In this document: positions 12,195 through 23,745 of the stretch, in pieces
How the letters are laid out: every line of letters begins with the position of its first letter
Numbering within the stretch: position 1 is the stretch's first letter
Source: Rhyacophila brunnea
Taxonomy: Eukaryota > Arthropoda > Insecta > Trichoptera > Rhyacophilidae
Length of the DNA stretch: 64,000 bases
Direction: 5' to 3'
NCBI GenBank assembly: GCA_022495005.1
Contig: JAGYXB010001324.1
Location: 2,914,001-2,978,000, forward strand
The notes under the pieces: generated by a model
Database searches by the model: none
What the model saw: only the letters and a program-made list of their open reading frames with translations
What the model was told of the DNA's origin: nothing
Program-made: the position numbers and the translations under genes

Positions 12195-12525
12195 GTGTTA
12201 CTTAGTATCTTAACTCCAACAGTATTGAACGTACATAATTTTGAAAACACTTGTGAGAAAATATATTATAACTAATAAAAACACTCCACAGGAATCGAAT
12301 CTGCATCTTCCGGGTATCGCGTCCACGCACATAAACCATTAAACTAAAGGAGTCATATTTAATTGCGACAAATTTTAACTAATGGCTTTTCATACTCTGA
12401 AGCGTTTTCCAATAATTAAGCTACTATTAGCGATCGGCTTTTGTATTTTAAATCAAAGTAGGTTGTTTACTAACCGAAGTCACTCCAAGATTTTTTGTTG
12501 TAACACACTTGAACTTGCTAATAAT
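12195..12525 (-). mobile_element. Family G element (tRNA-like core), copy 1
   Basis: Shares its whole length with 43616-43985 and 53556-53860: TTGAACGTACATAATTTTG, then a tRNA-like core, then TTTTAACTAATGGCTTTT, CGGCTTTTGTATTTTAAATC and CTAACCGAAGTCACTCC. Reversed, the core has CTTTAGTTTAATGG as a possible A-box and GATTCGATTCC as B-box, so it is probably derived from a tRNA-type Pol III promoter. Confidence 0.75.
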
Positions 12526-12857
12526 TTTTAATTAACCATTTTTTTAAATAGTTTATTCAACAGTATTGTTTTGTTAATTTTATTATAAAATAAATAATGG
12601 GAATTATTTTAAAGCGACTGTTGTATGGTCACTCTAATCATGCGCAAGATCTGTCCCACTCATTTATTATACAGGACGCTCGCTTAGACAATCGCGGTGA
12701 CATTTCCCCAAAAACGTTTTGTGACTTTACTTTCCCCACTTCTGTTCTAGAGCCTACTTTTTGCCTTTCAACTTTCCTCGCCATTGTTCCGAATTTATCA
12801 ACATTTAGCTGCATAAAACACTTTATCTCTTATAACTATGAATAGCACAACGTTTTC

Positions 12858-12945
12858 GTCATCAGCCAGAATCAATCCGCTGTTAGATGAAGGCATTTCT
12901 AAGATTATTTTGTTCTTTTATATCCTCCGTTCTTCACTGCCATAG
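12858..12945 (-). mobile_element. RTE-like LINE (family R), extreme 3' end
   Basis: CGTCATCAGCCAGAATCAAT followed by CCGCTGTTAGATGAAGGC matches the 3' end of the R copy at 408-460. Only the last tens of bases remain, a heavily 5'-truncated insertion. Confidence 0.6.
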
Positions 12946-13112
12946 ACGTCAACAAAATTTGAGCTTTAACCATCGATAGGTATAATATATATTAACTAAT
13001 TATTAATTATTAACACATGTTATGAATTCGAAACTTCGTTTTCTATTATATTTCCCCAATGACAATAAAAGTCGGATTCTAAAAACTAAATCACAATTGA
13101 GTTTGTAGACTG
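12946..13112. other. No feature recognised
   Basis: AT-rich spacer between a LINE end and a small foldback MITE. Confidence 0.4.
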
Positions 13113-13269
13113 GTATAGGTAAATCATTCTACAGTGGCACCATAGGCGATTCGCGCGTGTTTTGAATTGCTTGCGACAATGCCTGTTTCAATGCTAGCAA
13201 ACAATACCACCACAGCTGCAAACCGCATTTGCCGTACCCATGGTGCCACTGTAAAACGATTTACCTATA
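13113..13269. mobile_element. Small foldback MITE flanked by TA
   Basis: A 157-bp element whose ends pair over about 33 bp: TATAGGTAAATCATTCTAC with AGTGGCACCATAGG on the left, and the reverse complement (CCCATGGTGCCACTG, then GATTTACCTATA) on the right. TA on both sides is compatible with a Tc1/mariner-type target site. The interior is non-coding. Single copy in the window. Confidence 0.7.
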
Positions 13270-13516
13270 TCTAGAATATGTTAATTATTATGAACTGCCA
13301 TTAAAATTTACATTGGTTTTACAGATTATGAAACGGCATTATTTAATTACGTTAAGAACAGACTATACTCAACTTGTCCAAACGAGGAATTATATTATGT
13401 ACTATTTCTCTCGTGATCTAATGTGTAAAACACTGGGTTTTTACCCGGGGCTGGAAATTCAATTTCTGGCAAGGTTACAATATATTTATGTAGTTTTCTC
13501 AAATACTATGTATAAA

Positions 13517-13766
13517 TGTGTCGCTACATTTCAAAATCAGCCAAGTCCACCTTTAGGTATTTTTGACTTTTTTATGAATTGCTGAAGAACTACTGCTTTC
13601 TAACATTTCTGCATTATCAAAATGTGGAATTTATTAATTTTAAATATTCTATACTCGAAATAATATAAAAATTCACCCTTGTGACTGTATATTTGAGAAT
13701 ACAAAAAGCTGTTTTTCTCCTATTTATCTGTTATGGACTTGGCTGATTTTGAAATCTAGGGACACA
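13517..13766 (-). mobile_element. MITE family B, copy 2
   Basis: Reverse-orientation copy of the element at 5009-5254, with ends TGTGTCGCTACATTTCAAAA and TAGGGACACA. The interior is collinear over its whole length with few differences. Confidence 0.87.
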
Positions 13767-13774
13767 AATAATAC

Positions 13775-13860
13775 GATCACTTTCTTCTACTACTGCATTA
13801 CTGTTACACTACACTCCTGTCATTGGGTCTCATGGCCTTTTGTAATGTTATATTTATTTA
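13775..13860 (+). mobile_element. SINE family L, body fragment
   Basis: TCTACTACTGCATTACTG followed by CATTGGGTCTCATGGCC and TTGTAATGTTAT matches the body of copies at 17630 and 8695. The tRNA-like head is missing. Confidence 0.55.
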
Positions 13861-13864
13861 AACA

Positions 13865-14705
13865 ATATTTATTTATTTATTTATTTATTTATAAAAAAGA
13901 GTATTACGGCATTACAGCTTTTGGCCAATGCGCCATAATACATAATACATACAAATATATAAAAATATCTTAATTACAAATAACAACTAATATGACAAGA
14001 AAGTGGAAAAGACAGCATGTGGAAATATTAAAGAAATATGATAATATATACAATTATAAATTTATCCTATTTAAAACGTCTACAAACATTATATAATTAA
14101 TAAAAACAAATCAACCTTTATGGTGCCATCAAATAAGCTAATTGCACGATACACAGCATCATGAAACATAACATCTGTCCTGCGACGAGGTATCTTGAAG
14201 ACCGTGGAGCTGCGAGTGATATTGGTGGGAACATGAAAATTAATATTTGCCAGTATATGCGGATTGTAAATGAACCCACGAAGAAGTAAAAAGAAATGCT
14301 TTAAAAGAACAATCACTCTTCAGGTAGACAGGGATTGCATTGATAGCATACCCAGAAGAAAACGAGTCGGGAAATTCATTTTATTGTCATTATCATAAGG
14401 AAAGAACCCGTATGTTCTTAAGTAGAGAAATCTAAAAAATCTATTGTGGACTCGATTCAGCTTAATTGTGTGCATGAACCTATTAGGACTCCAAATAATG
14501 CTGGCATATTCAAGAATACTCAACACAAATGATGCGTATAATGTACGTAGCACTCGGACGTTTTCGAATGATTTTGAAACCCTCATAACAAAACCAAGCA
14601 TTTTGCTAGATCTAGTACTGATGTTAAGAATATGCTGATTGAAAGTGAACTTTGTATCATACAATACTCCCAAATCTTTTATCTCCGTTACCCTACTCAA
14701 TATTA
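13865..14705 (-). mobile_element. CR1/jockey-like LINE, 3' fragment with TAAA tail
   Basis: The minus strand encodes the C-terminal part of a LINE reverse transcriptase protein: VTEIKDLGVLYDTKFTFNQH, then MLGFVMRVSKSF, LYASFVLSILEYASIIWSPN, RVHNRFFRFLYLR, and FLLGMLSMQSL. A frame change near 14318 leads into LKHFFLLLRGFI, NINFHVPTNITR and FKIPRRRTD. These are the ordered motifs that follow the polymerase core in CR1/jockey-type elements (IRDLGVxxDxxLxF, SxLEYAxxxWxP, FLLGLLSLxxRR). On the plus strand 13865-13893 is an ATTT run, that is a TAAA-type 3' tail on the coding strand. The 5' end is cut at about 14705. Confidence 0.85.
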
Positions 14706-14714
14706 TATTATATT

Positions 14715-14885
14715 ATAATATGTGTTCGTCTATCCAGCAGGTTTTAAGATATCCCTGTGGGCGTTTAGTGCCCCTTGGGTACTACTATATGACGGCAATT
14801 TCCCAGACGCTGTCCACTCGCCAAGCGACATAACTTATATATGCTTAGCGATGTCTATCACATCCCGAACTCTTATCTGCTTCCT
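14715..14885 (-). mobile_element. RTE-like LINE (family R) fragment
   Basis: CGTTTAGTGCCCCTTGGGTA and following bases match the 560-660 part of the R copy at 408-980. Only about 170 bp remain, directly abutting the CR1/jockey-like fragment. Confidence 0.6.
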
Positions 14886-14899
14886 TATAAAGTGGAGAT

Positions 14900-15083
14900 T
14901 AGTTTAATTGATTTTTGTTTTGGATATTAATTAATGGATATTAACCACTGCTCAATGTATTAAGTCCGTACTCTGGCTCTAAATACAGATAAAAAAAACG
15001 ATATTTGAATTTGACGGACCCGATATTCGAACACATGCCCACGGCATTATAAGTCAACACACTACCGCTCGACTATCATAGGC
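14900..15083 (-). mobile_element. tRNA-derived SINE family F, copy 1
   Basis: Reversed, it starts CCTATGATAGTCGAGCGG (A-box region), has a mutated B-box region TGTTCGAATATCGGG, then a body with AGCCAGAGTACGG and TTGAGCAGTGGTTAAT. Family F also lies at 18508, 25715, 30966 and 37028. Anticodon-stem pairing is not preserved. Confidence 0.65.
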
Positions 15084-15864
15084 AGATAGGATCCGAAGTC
15101 GTTGTTTGGCAGTACAAAGTGGCAAGTGGCAACCCATGTGCCACATATTGTGGTATTATTAATATATTATTCTCTTAGACTATAGATACATCTAGACGCC
15201 ACCCGTTGCATTGCTAAATGAAGCCGCGTGCCTTGCGTTTGGCTTGTGAGCAGGCGAACGCATTCGTCTACAAATGTTCGAGACCATAGACCATTTCGCT
15301 AGTGCTCGCCCAAAATGCTCGCACTAGACGCTCAGAATTAAAATATAATTTTCTATTTTTTTACGTTATATAGTATTTTTAAGCGGTCAAAATGCAATCA
15401 GTAGATAAAGATATCCATGATTTAAGTTATTTTAAAGAAACACTAGGTCACTGATATTAAAATATATAATAAAATACAAATAAATTATCACGAACATGTA
15501 TCAACTTACTTATGAAACGTAATACCATCTTCTTGCTTATCAGTACGGCTACCACATTTTAAGACAACACACAGAACCATCTTTTCTACTTAATTAACCA
15601 AAATATTTACCACTGACTTTATGTTTAACACTAAAAATATCAATTTTAGCAACACGAGCTCGCAAGTTATCGACGCTATGTGAAGCGTTTCGCCCCGATT
15701 TGATGGCGATACTTTTGGAAACTGGCTTGTAGCTAGTAGACCTTTTATCTTACTCTAGCGCGTGTCGCAGAGATTGTAAGGGTGCCGAATACTTTCTCAC
15801 TCGCACTCATGCATCGTTTTTGTTCAGGCCTTGATTATTCTCTTCTATTGTGTTAACTGTCAAT
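15084..15864. other. No gene recognised; mixed-composition spacer
   Basis: 15180-15340 and 15640-15830 are GC-richer than the surroundings and hold CpG-rich words, but no open frame or repeat family could be assigned. Confidence 0.35.
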
Positions 15865-16149
15865 TGTGTCGCTAAATTTCAAAACCCGCTATAACACTTT
15901 TTTGAAATAATTAAGATATATATTATATATCGTTGGATTCGTTATTAAAATCTCTACGTGAAAATTTTATTGCCTCTTTCGAAAGCCGCTACGATTAACT
16001 GTCATTAATGAAACAAAATCAATGTGTCTATCAAATCCCGCTATAACACTATCGAAACATTCAAAAACCTTTTTAGTTCAAAAAGTTTTTATTGATTTTC
16101 TCAACACAATGAAAAGGTGTTATAGCGGATTTTGAAACTCAGCGACACA
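15865..16149 (+). mobile_element. MITE B', sharing ends with family B
   Basis: A 285-bp element with ends TGTGTCGCTAAATTTCAAAA and the reverse complement closing AGCGACACA. The subterminal sequence CCCGCTATAACAC pairs with GTGTTATAGCGG. The outermost bases match family B but the interior is different. An internal TGTGTCTATCAAATCCCGC with CTATAACAC (about 16021-16055) resembles the left end again. Confidence 0.75.
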
Positions 16150-16424
16150 ATTATTCATGGTGGAACTGCATTGTATTATTGATTAATTTAAAAAAACACA
16201 TTTTCTTAGTACTTACTACTTTTAATAAATAAATCTGGACCGAACCGCTTTACAATAAACAATTTTTATTTTTTATTGTAAATTTCATAAATGAATTACT
16301 TATTATTAATCAAATTTTACTAAGTTATTAATTATTGACTAATCATAAATATTTCTTAGGTGATATATTGAAATGTTGTAAGTGCTTATTGCTTCATATT
16401 TTGATTTATGTTAAGGGCATACAT

Positions 16425-16785
16425 AAGTGAAACGGCAAATAATGTTCAAGAGTAGATGGAACGAAATGTTTCACTCGTCACCAATCGGAGACCGACTGTC
16501 GAGGTGTAAGCACGTCAATTTGTTTTGTGATGGCGTCGGAGGAATATATTCTTAAATCTTGTAAAGATGACTAAAAAACGTTACCCATTTACTTGAAAAA
16601 GAAAACATGTCAATGAATGTACTATTATTATTACTAATATAACAATAATATAACATTAAATGGACGCGTGTTGAATTTTTATGACACATTATATTTCGTT
16701 CGGATCGCGTCATTAGCACAATCTGCGTATCGCCTAGTTACGATCTTTTTAGACCATGCCTCAACTGAAGTATAGCCTTAATAAA
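16425..16785 (+). repeat. Dispersed repeat I, copy 1
   Basis: About 360 bp matching 38928-39290 in reverse. Shared words are AGTGAAACGGCAAATAAT, AACGTTACCCATTTACTTG, CGAACGAAATATAAT (reverse) and TGAGGCATGGTCTAAAAAG. The outer ends are only weakly inverted (CATACTTCAGT-like), so the element class is open. Confidence 0.75.
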
Positions 16786-17629
16786 TGTAGAATATCTTGT
16801 TTAGTATCCTTAATGATATAGTATAAAATATTAATATCCAATTTCATTAATTTTAATTTAATTATTGTTGAAAAAGTATTATTGAACGGATAATGCAATG
16901 TATTGATAGATTTATAGTGTCGCTTTTTGAATTTGTTTTGGTAAATACGTGTTTTATAAATATTATTCAGTTGTAAATTTCCCTCCGAGGCGGATGTAAC
17001 CAGTCCCGATTTACTTATTACAAGTGATATAAGTACTAAAAACATTTGCGTTTTATTAAATTAATCAATAATATATTCATAAAATAATATCTATTATGAA
17101 TATAATAATATTGCACTACTTTTTGTATTATGATAATGCCTTGATTTATTCAAATCTCTACGGAAACACTACAAGATTATAATCGCTATAAACCAAAGTT
17201 AATTACAGTTAGGCATATAGTAACAAAACAGATTTCAAGTCAACTTCCAACATGTTGAGCTTATTTCACTCGAAGCTCGAGTAGGTAAGCAAAAGCTTAT
17301 AATATCAAAAATGGAACACGTGTACCAACAATTTTGTATTACTTGCCTTTCGTTGAATATATAAATACGCACAATAGCAGTCTAGAGCAGAGGTCGACAA
17401 ACTTAAAATTACCATGAAAATAAACTACCGAATTGATTTACGCCATACCGTTTGCTTCCCAAAACAGTTTTGTAGAGACGTATACAATTTAAAGACGTTC
17501 GTGATTAAATACAGCGTCTACTATCTACTACTACTAATATTATTCTACCGTTAATCTTTCCATAAATGGAACTAAATAGCCATTGTAGTAAAATTTATAA
17601 AACACTGAGCTCTCACTTGGAGGATTCTG
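16786..17629. other. No gene recognised
   Basis: AT-rich. A minus-strand open frame at 16761-17045 starts with a hydrophobic stretch but has no recognisable domain and is rich in K, I, N and Y, as expected by chance at this composition. Confidence 0.4.
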
Positions 17630-17775
17630 GTACAATTTCCGATGAGGTCACATTATATTATGTAGTTTTTTTCAAAGCTGTGTGTTTATGTAATTGTTTC
17701 GCATCTACTACTGCATTACTTTTTTACTGGACTAATGGCATTGGGCCTCGTGGCCTCTTCTAGTGTTAAAAAGAA
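17630..17775 (+). mobile_element. SINE family L, body fragment
   Basis: Holds TCTACTACTGCATTACTT and TTGGGCCTCGTGGCCTCTT followed by TAGTGTTA, matching the L copies at 8695, 13775 and 48245. Confidence 0.6.
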
Positions 17776-17794
17776 TATAATATATATATATGTG

Positions 17795-18507
17795 TTACAC
17801 CGAATGTGTGAAATTGCGTGTTACACGAAATCGGCAATATTTTGCCTATCTCATGAAAAATGCAAGCACGTTGCTTTATTCATGAATTAGGCAAAATATC
17901 TGCCGAGTGCGTGAATTCGGCAGGGCATGGAATTCTTAAACTGTCAACATGACAGTAGAAAAAGTAAATTTAATACGGATGGTTTTATTAGTTATAATTG
18001 AAAATAATATAATATTATTATTATTAGGTTAGTTTAGGTTTTGTAATTCTGAATGTCCATTTTGAGGATAGCCAACAACTGTCAACAAACTATCAAATCA
18101 TACTATCACAAACAAACAATCCACCATTGCCTGATACCCAAGCACGAATCAAATCCCGAAAATACATTTTAATAAAATTCTTCCATTATCAAATTATAGT
18201 TCGAGATATTTTTGGGCATAGTAAATGGATATGGACGTCATTGTAGTTATTGATTGGTATATTTTAATAATATAATCAATGACGTTTGACACATTTGGTT
18301 AGTTTGATTAGTTGCAAAAAACACCACCGGACCGCCACTATCTAAATTGCAGAATGCATGAACTAGGCAGAAAAATTACTGCATAATTCACGCACTTGGC
18401 AAATATTTTGCCTAATTCATGAATAAGGCAACGGGCTTGCATTTTTCATGAAATAGGCAAACGTTTGCTGGTTCCATGTAATACGCAGTTTCACACATTC
18501 GCTGTAA
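17795..18507. mobile_element. Foldback MITE family H with arms of about 150 bp
   Basis: The left arm TTACACCGAATGTGTGAAA continues through TTTGCCTATCTCATGAAAA, ATGCAAGC, TTGCTTTATTCATGAATTAG and GTGCGTGAATTCGGCA. The right arm is the reverse complement of the same series, ending TTTCACACATTCGCTGTAA. The middle, about 400 bp, is non-coding. GCCTAATTCATGAA words recur within each arm, giving an internally repetitive terminus. A target duplication was not resolved because the right end runs into SINE sequence. Confidence 0.8.
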
Positions 18508-18640
18508 GTGGCTAACTCGTCGGTTTATAATGTTGTGAGTCCCAGATTCGAGTTCTGTGTCCAGACCCGGTAAATAAATACACATATTCTTTTTATATGT
18601 GTGTTTGTAGTAGACCTAATAGGTTGAGCAAGTGGCTTAT
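18508..18640 (+). mobile_element. tRNA-derived SINE family F, copy 2
   Basis: Begins GTGGCTAACTCGTCGG, carries CAGATTCGAGTTCTG as B-box region, and ends with ACCTAATAGGTTGAGCAAGT as in the other F copies. The first bases of the tRNA-like head are overlapped or replaced by element H. Confidence 0.65.
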
Positions 18641-19435
18641 TTATTTTATTTTATTTTTGAAAGACACATTGAGCATATAACAAATTATTAATTCAAGACG
18701 TTCACAACATGATATTTAGAATAAAAAGTACATGTAATTCAACTAGAAAAAAAAACTAGGTAGAAAAAAAAACGTAGGTAATACTTACATAATGTAAGCA
18801 TGTCGACATCTCTAGAAAGTGCATTGACCAGCCGATCAGTCCTCGCTATTGGTGCCTGGTGAGCCTGACATGAGGAAACAGCTTTCACTCAAAATATGTC
18901 TCGACCACGCAATTACATCCATTTAAATAGTAAACTCGATTTCTAAGATGATAAATCTTTGAAAATGTTACTTAATGTTTTAAAATAATAGGCTCTATTT
19001 TATTTGAAGATTTACAGTTAGTATATATAAATCGAAGTGAAAGTCTAAAATAATCAACAGACTTTTATGCGTAATTTGCATGTATTTGCAAAATATTATA
19101 GTTTTAATTATTTTATTGACACTTTTTATTGATATTGTATTGTATTTATCAAAAGTTTAACAAAGATGCAACAAATTTATTATCCCTCACGATCGGTCTG
19201 CCGCCAGCGAGCACAGTGTTGTCGATTTCTGATCTAAGGAAAATTCTACTTTTTTATTACAATTTTCTCATTTCTGTGTGTAAATGTTAGGTAATAACTT
19301 CACATATTTTTTACCAGGAAAAATTTATAGCTGCTACGTATTTCACGCACTTGTTAGTTGTCTTATTCGAATATTTGTACGTCGATATTATTATGTAGAT
19401 CAGTGATTATGGCACTGCGTTCATAATCCAAGTTT
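18641..19435. other. No gene recognised
   Basis: AT-rich spacer with no shared repeats or notable frames. Confidence 0.4.
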
Positions 19436-19874
19436 GTTTTTACCGTGTCCGGAAAGTTTTACGCATGCAGTTTGACGTGTCACACTTCACCGTGAAATGT
19501 TCTATCGGAAATATATGGCTGTATATTAAAGACCGTCCATCCTTTTTGGATTGTTATACTATCAGATATAAAATTGATGTCTAAATAAAACACGGTTCTT
19601 GTCGGGTTACACTTTACAGGAAGCCAGCAGCAAACAAATTTTGGAAATAGCCGATATACTGGATTATTTGTTAGGTTAGATTATGTTAAGTTTTCGTTCT
19701 TGAATTCACGAATTTTGCCAAAATCAGCTATGACAATTGAATTAATGTTCATATTGACTCTAATAAAATTGGATACCTTATAGTAAACGGTCATCTATTT
19801 CCGTTAAGAAAGCTCACGGTGAACTGTTTCACGTTGAAATGTGTTACGTACAATTTACGTGTAACCTGTTTTTA
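19436..19874 (+). mobile_element. MITE family E, copy 1, with 8-bp target duplication
   Basis: The element occupies 19444-19866 and is flanked by a perfect 8-bp duplication TGTTTTTA. It starts CCGTGTCCGGAAAG and ends CGTACAATTTACGTGTAACC. The two ends are related as imperfect inverted repeats over about 80 bp, both containing TTTCACCGTGA-like words and a CGGAAA box. Inside are CTAAATAAAACACGG and AGGAAGCCAGCAGCAAAC. Other copies lie at 30149, 32546, 37689 and 49719. An 8-bp duplication suggests hAT or another superfamily with that footprint. No transposase is present. Confidence 0.85.
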
Positions 19875-20407
19875 CACCGTTCGCCACTTCCAAGAATCTT
19901 TGTTACTCGCTCTTCTTCTTACACCGATATTATTATATAGTTCAGTAGCTCTACTTTATACATTCTATGGATATTGTCCGATGTACCTATGGGTATTATT
20001 CTAACATATCACATAACTTCAAAATCAATAAAAAAAGTGATAAATATGATATTTCGTATTCAGGTAGTTAATTATTCTGGGGAAGTTAACTATGTGTCAG
20101 GCGTACTATTTTTTAATACATCCATGATGATCGCGAGTTGTCAAATATGTTGAGTAATACAGTTAACACGTTGTCATTGATTTTAAATGAATCTGATTAG
20201 AATCTCCAATGCATATGGAACCACAGTAGTGCGTTGTGAATAATAATTATTGTAGAGCCTTGTTTATAGAATTTCACTGACTGATAATATCAGATCCATG
20301 TTATTTTGAAACAATAAAAATAACGGAAAACATGTCACCGTGTTAATTATTTTGAATTGCCCTGTTTAACGCCATAATTATTAACTATTTTCCTTTCGAT
20401 AATTAAT
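19875..20407. other. No gene recognised
   Basis: AT-rich spacer between an E copy and a LINE fragment. Confidence 0.4.
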
Positions 20408-20710
20408 TTGTCAAATAATTATTTTCCGACTGCCTTTCTACAGGGAATGCTTAATTTTCACTCTTTTGAATCTCATATGTCACTTCTGCTCTTGAGACAT
20501 TTTTGCCTGTTATCGCGAGGGATGGTTTCCTATCATGGTATCCTAAAAAAATTGAATTGCACCTGTCAATTACCTACCTACGTAGTCGCAGCCATGATCA
20601 ATTCTGGATCGGAACTGTTTCCTCGTGTCAAGCCTATCAGGCCACATTAGCGAGGGGTGCAAGACTAGTCAATCTGCTCCCCAAAGACATATAAATTTTC
20701 AGTGACATGC
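20408..20710 (+). mobile_element. CR1/jockey-like LINE, last part of ORF2
   Basis: The plus strand encodes YFPTAFLQGMLNFHSFESH in one frame, then KKIELHLSITYLRSRSHDQF and LARGARLVNLLPKDI in another. This is the conserved close of CR1/jockey-type ORF2 (FLLGMLNFxSLExRR, then xHVPTxxxRS, then NSPLxRxxRLxN). At least one frameshift separates the two parts. It is of the same general type as 13865-14705 but not an overlapping copy. Confidence 0.75.
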
Positions 20711-21607
20711 TATGTATTTTTTCAAAATTTTATTTTTCTGTGGAAAATTGTACTTATGTTTTTTTTAGCATATATTTTTTTCTTCTTTCTTGAATTTAGA
20801 TTTTTTATGTCCACAATGTTTTGTTTTCTTAAGTTAATAAATAAAAAATCAGTAAGCTTAAATTTAATATATTAATACATTATTGTTAGACTATGATAAT
20901 TATAAGCCATTTTGGGTGAGATTTCACAACAATCAAAATATGGATCGCTCCATAAAATACCCTTCCTCACTTGAATTGCTATTATCACCAAATAAATAAT
21001 GAATATTAGGGTGCAACGACAAGATGAGTTTAGTTTTAGCCAGTTTAACTTGTAATTTGTTGTAATATGTTTTAACGTATTTACAATAGTAATATTCGCT
21101 AACGAGTTTTTTTTTTAATAAAAGACACATACCTGGAAAAGTTCTTTCTCCTTTCATCATATTACTCCAACCTCAGCTATAGAACTCGAATCGTTGTTGT
21201 ATTTAGTGTAAGTGAGATAGACTAAATTTCTATTTCCTGCATTCAGACATCTCTTGTCGCGTGGTCCGGACTACGGGGATAATATTATGACGTAATTCGT
21301 TTAGCTCAATATTGCTTCTATATCTCATGACTTATATATTACTCACCATATATATATATATATTAAATTATGGCATTTAGAGGCTTTTCAAGATAGTGAT
21401 ATGGTTAGAAGACTAGACAAACTATGATGTTAAGATTTTCCTAAGATATCCATAGTAATTGGAAGAACCAGTTCCAAAATAACAATGTAACCTTAGTTGT
21501 TACAAGAAACGGATCGCATTTATATCCATACCTCTACACATCCCTGACAGTAAAATTCACAATAGTATAATAAGATAAAACTCTGAGCATCAGTACAGCC
21601 TTCCATA
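20711..21607. other. No gene recognised; TA microsatellite
   Basis: Probably begins with the 3' untranslated part of the LINE fragment (AATAAATAAAAAATC near 20838). A short TA repeat lies at about 21349-21364. Nothing else can be named. Confidence 0.4.
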
Positions 21608-21735
21608 TATGAGGGTGGTTTGATAAGTAAGATAAACGAAAAAGAAAGTAACTATTGTTCTGTGGATTTTTATTTGTTTTGAAGATAAGCTCTTTTTAGC
21701 TCGGCAAATTCAGTCCAGCAATAAAGATATATTAT
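21608..21735 (-). mobile_element. Possible mariner-like terminal fragment
   Basis: TATGAGGGTGGTTTGATAAG resembles the terminal inverted repeat of insect mariner-like elements, and CTTTTTAGCTCGGCAAATTC some 90 bp inwards is placed like the reversed C-terminal coding end of such transposases. Only one end is visible, so the call is tentative. Confidence 0.35.
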
Positions 21736-22009
21736 ACTATTTGTATCGGACGATATCTCTTACCCTTAAAAATAACCATTCATGGCGTTGAATACATTTG
21801 AACATTTACAGCACGAAAAGACAAAAATGCATTTTTTCTCGTAGAAAGAAATTGAGGCTTACGACATGTTATATAAAAGAAAAAATATGAAAAATAAATG
21901 AATTTTAGGATAACAGGCCGCCAACTTTGGACAGAAGACTGCATATATAAATAAATTGTATGATTATCTTCATTCAGCCAACTTGGAGTCGTATAGAGGT
22001 CAAGGCTGT

Positions 22010-22440
22010 ATTCCGTGAGGACCATGATCTGGATGACCTGTGCTGTGAGACATGGCATCTTACTAAGCTTCAAAAGTTCTCGGCTTTTGAGCTTTGAGAA
22101 TCGATGTCTAATGACATTAGTACGACCGCGTTACAAACACTCGAGTTTGTGAGCGGACACAGCATCCTTCGGTAATTGGGGTAATCACGAAGAGTTGCTT
22201 TACGTGGCTGGGTCATGTGTTCCGGATGACGCCAGAGAGTGCGACACTCCGTACCCCTGTGACAGAGCCTCAAAGATTTTGTCGCCGTGGCCGGCCCTCT
22301 CTCACCCAGAAACGGTACTATAAAAGCGATCGACGCGCTGTACGTCTGGAATGGCGGAAGGCGCGAAAGTTGACGATGGACCGAGGGAAGTGGCGTGAAT
22401 TTGTACTTGCTCTATGCCCCTATGCTGGGTCGTAACACGG
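22010..22440 (+). mobile_element. LINE C-terminal fragment of the GHVxRM type
   Basis: Plus-strand frames give CCETWHLTKLQKFSAFEL, then FTWLGHVFRMTPESATLRTP, RRGRPSLTQ, and LEWRKARKLTMDRGKWREFV with LALCPYAGS. The order CETWHLTK, GHVxRM, RGRP, DRxxWRxxV, ALCP defines the C-terminal end of a non-LTR retrotransposon, like 1030-1498. The last part, from about 22200, is an intact frame, while the earlier part has stops and shifts. Confidence 0.75.
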
Positions 22441-23005
22441 TAAAATAAGAAGAGAAATACGATTGTCTAAATAATTTACGAATTGAATCGCTATTTATAT
22501 TTTTTAACGAGACAGTGTTGGTCTATATGATTTCATGAACCAGTTCTAAGCTCCGGTCCGCTCTGGTTCATTTCATACCCTGGATTGAGATAGCTACTAG
22601 CAAACAAACTTACTCTTTAATTCCATGATTGTAAAATATTAAGTAATAACTATGTCTTCCCACACAATCATGCGGTAGAGTCATCTCGCTGCGGCTTTAC
22701 GGTAGTAATCAAATGTGAGCTTTCTTGCGTATGTGTGCGCGCACTGTGAAATCCATCTGACAGTGAACTAACTAGGCATTAACTTTACTATACTGAGAGT
22801 TTCTCAAATGTAAGGGATTTAATTAGTTTGTGCTATACTATTATTAATGTATATTTTAAAGTAATTTAACGATAGCTTCTTGAGTACCATAGAGATAGAA
22901 TGCAAATGTGGCACATGTTTTAATGCTCAAAAGTTAAGGCTTACCATATACAACTGACTGTTGTAGAGTTGAATTAGTCAACTGCGCCAAGGTCACACAT
23001 AAATT
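22441..23005. other. No gene recognised
   Basis: Spacer with no open frame or shared repeat. Confidence 0.4.
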
Positions 23006-23251
23006 TGTCGCTAGATTTCAAAATCAACCAAGTCCATAATAGATAAATAGGAGAAAAACAGCTTTTTGTTTTATCAAATACACAGTCACAAGGGTGAAAG
23101 TTTATATTATTTCGAGAATAGAATATTTAAAATTAATAAATTCCATATTTTGATAATTCAGAAATGTTAGAAAGCAGTAGTTCTTCAGCAATTCACAAAA
23201 AAGTCAAAAATACTTAAAGCTGGACTTGGCTGATTTTGAAATGTAGCGACA
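23006..23251 (+). mobile_element. MITE family B, copy 3
   Basis: 246-bp copy collinear with 5009-5254: TGTCGCTAGATTTCAAAATC at the left end and ATTTTGAAATGTAGCGACA at the right. Confidence 0.88.
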
Positions 23252-23745
23252 CAAATAATATAATAACCACTGAGACCTTAACTTTTCCGAAACTCTTCGA
23301 AGAGGTGGTATTACAAACACACAAGAAATACGGAGTAAAAGTATATTATATTAATATTATTGCATTGAAAACACAAATAATGGAATAGTTATCATATAAC
23401 CCAGGTTTATTGAAAAGCTATTGGCTGCGCTTTTGTGGACTGAATTTGGGATGATTGTGGATTCCAGATCACGCACTTGTATGCAAATGATTCAGTTTAT
23501 GACTCGCACGGTACACTGAGGTTTTGGGGTTAATGACGACACTCGAAATGACACTCGTCTGATGAGTCATCCTGTATGCCGGTATCACCGTTTGCTATGT
23601 GTTTAGTTCACGGAGTTCGTCATGATACTCGAATTGAATTATTGCTTGGACGACGGTCACACTGAAGAAAATTAACACGGTCGTGGTCTACTAATAACTG
23701 CCTTTCTATCAATCACGGGCAACTGATGATTCGTTAAGGGGGGAC
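23252..23745. other. No gene recognised
   Basis: Spacer of near-average composition with no assigned repeats. Confidence 0.4.
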
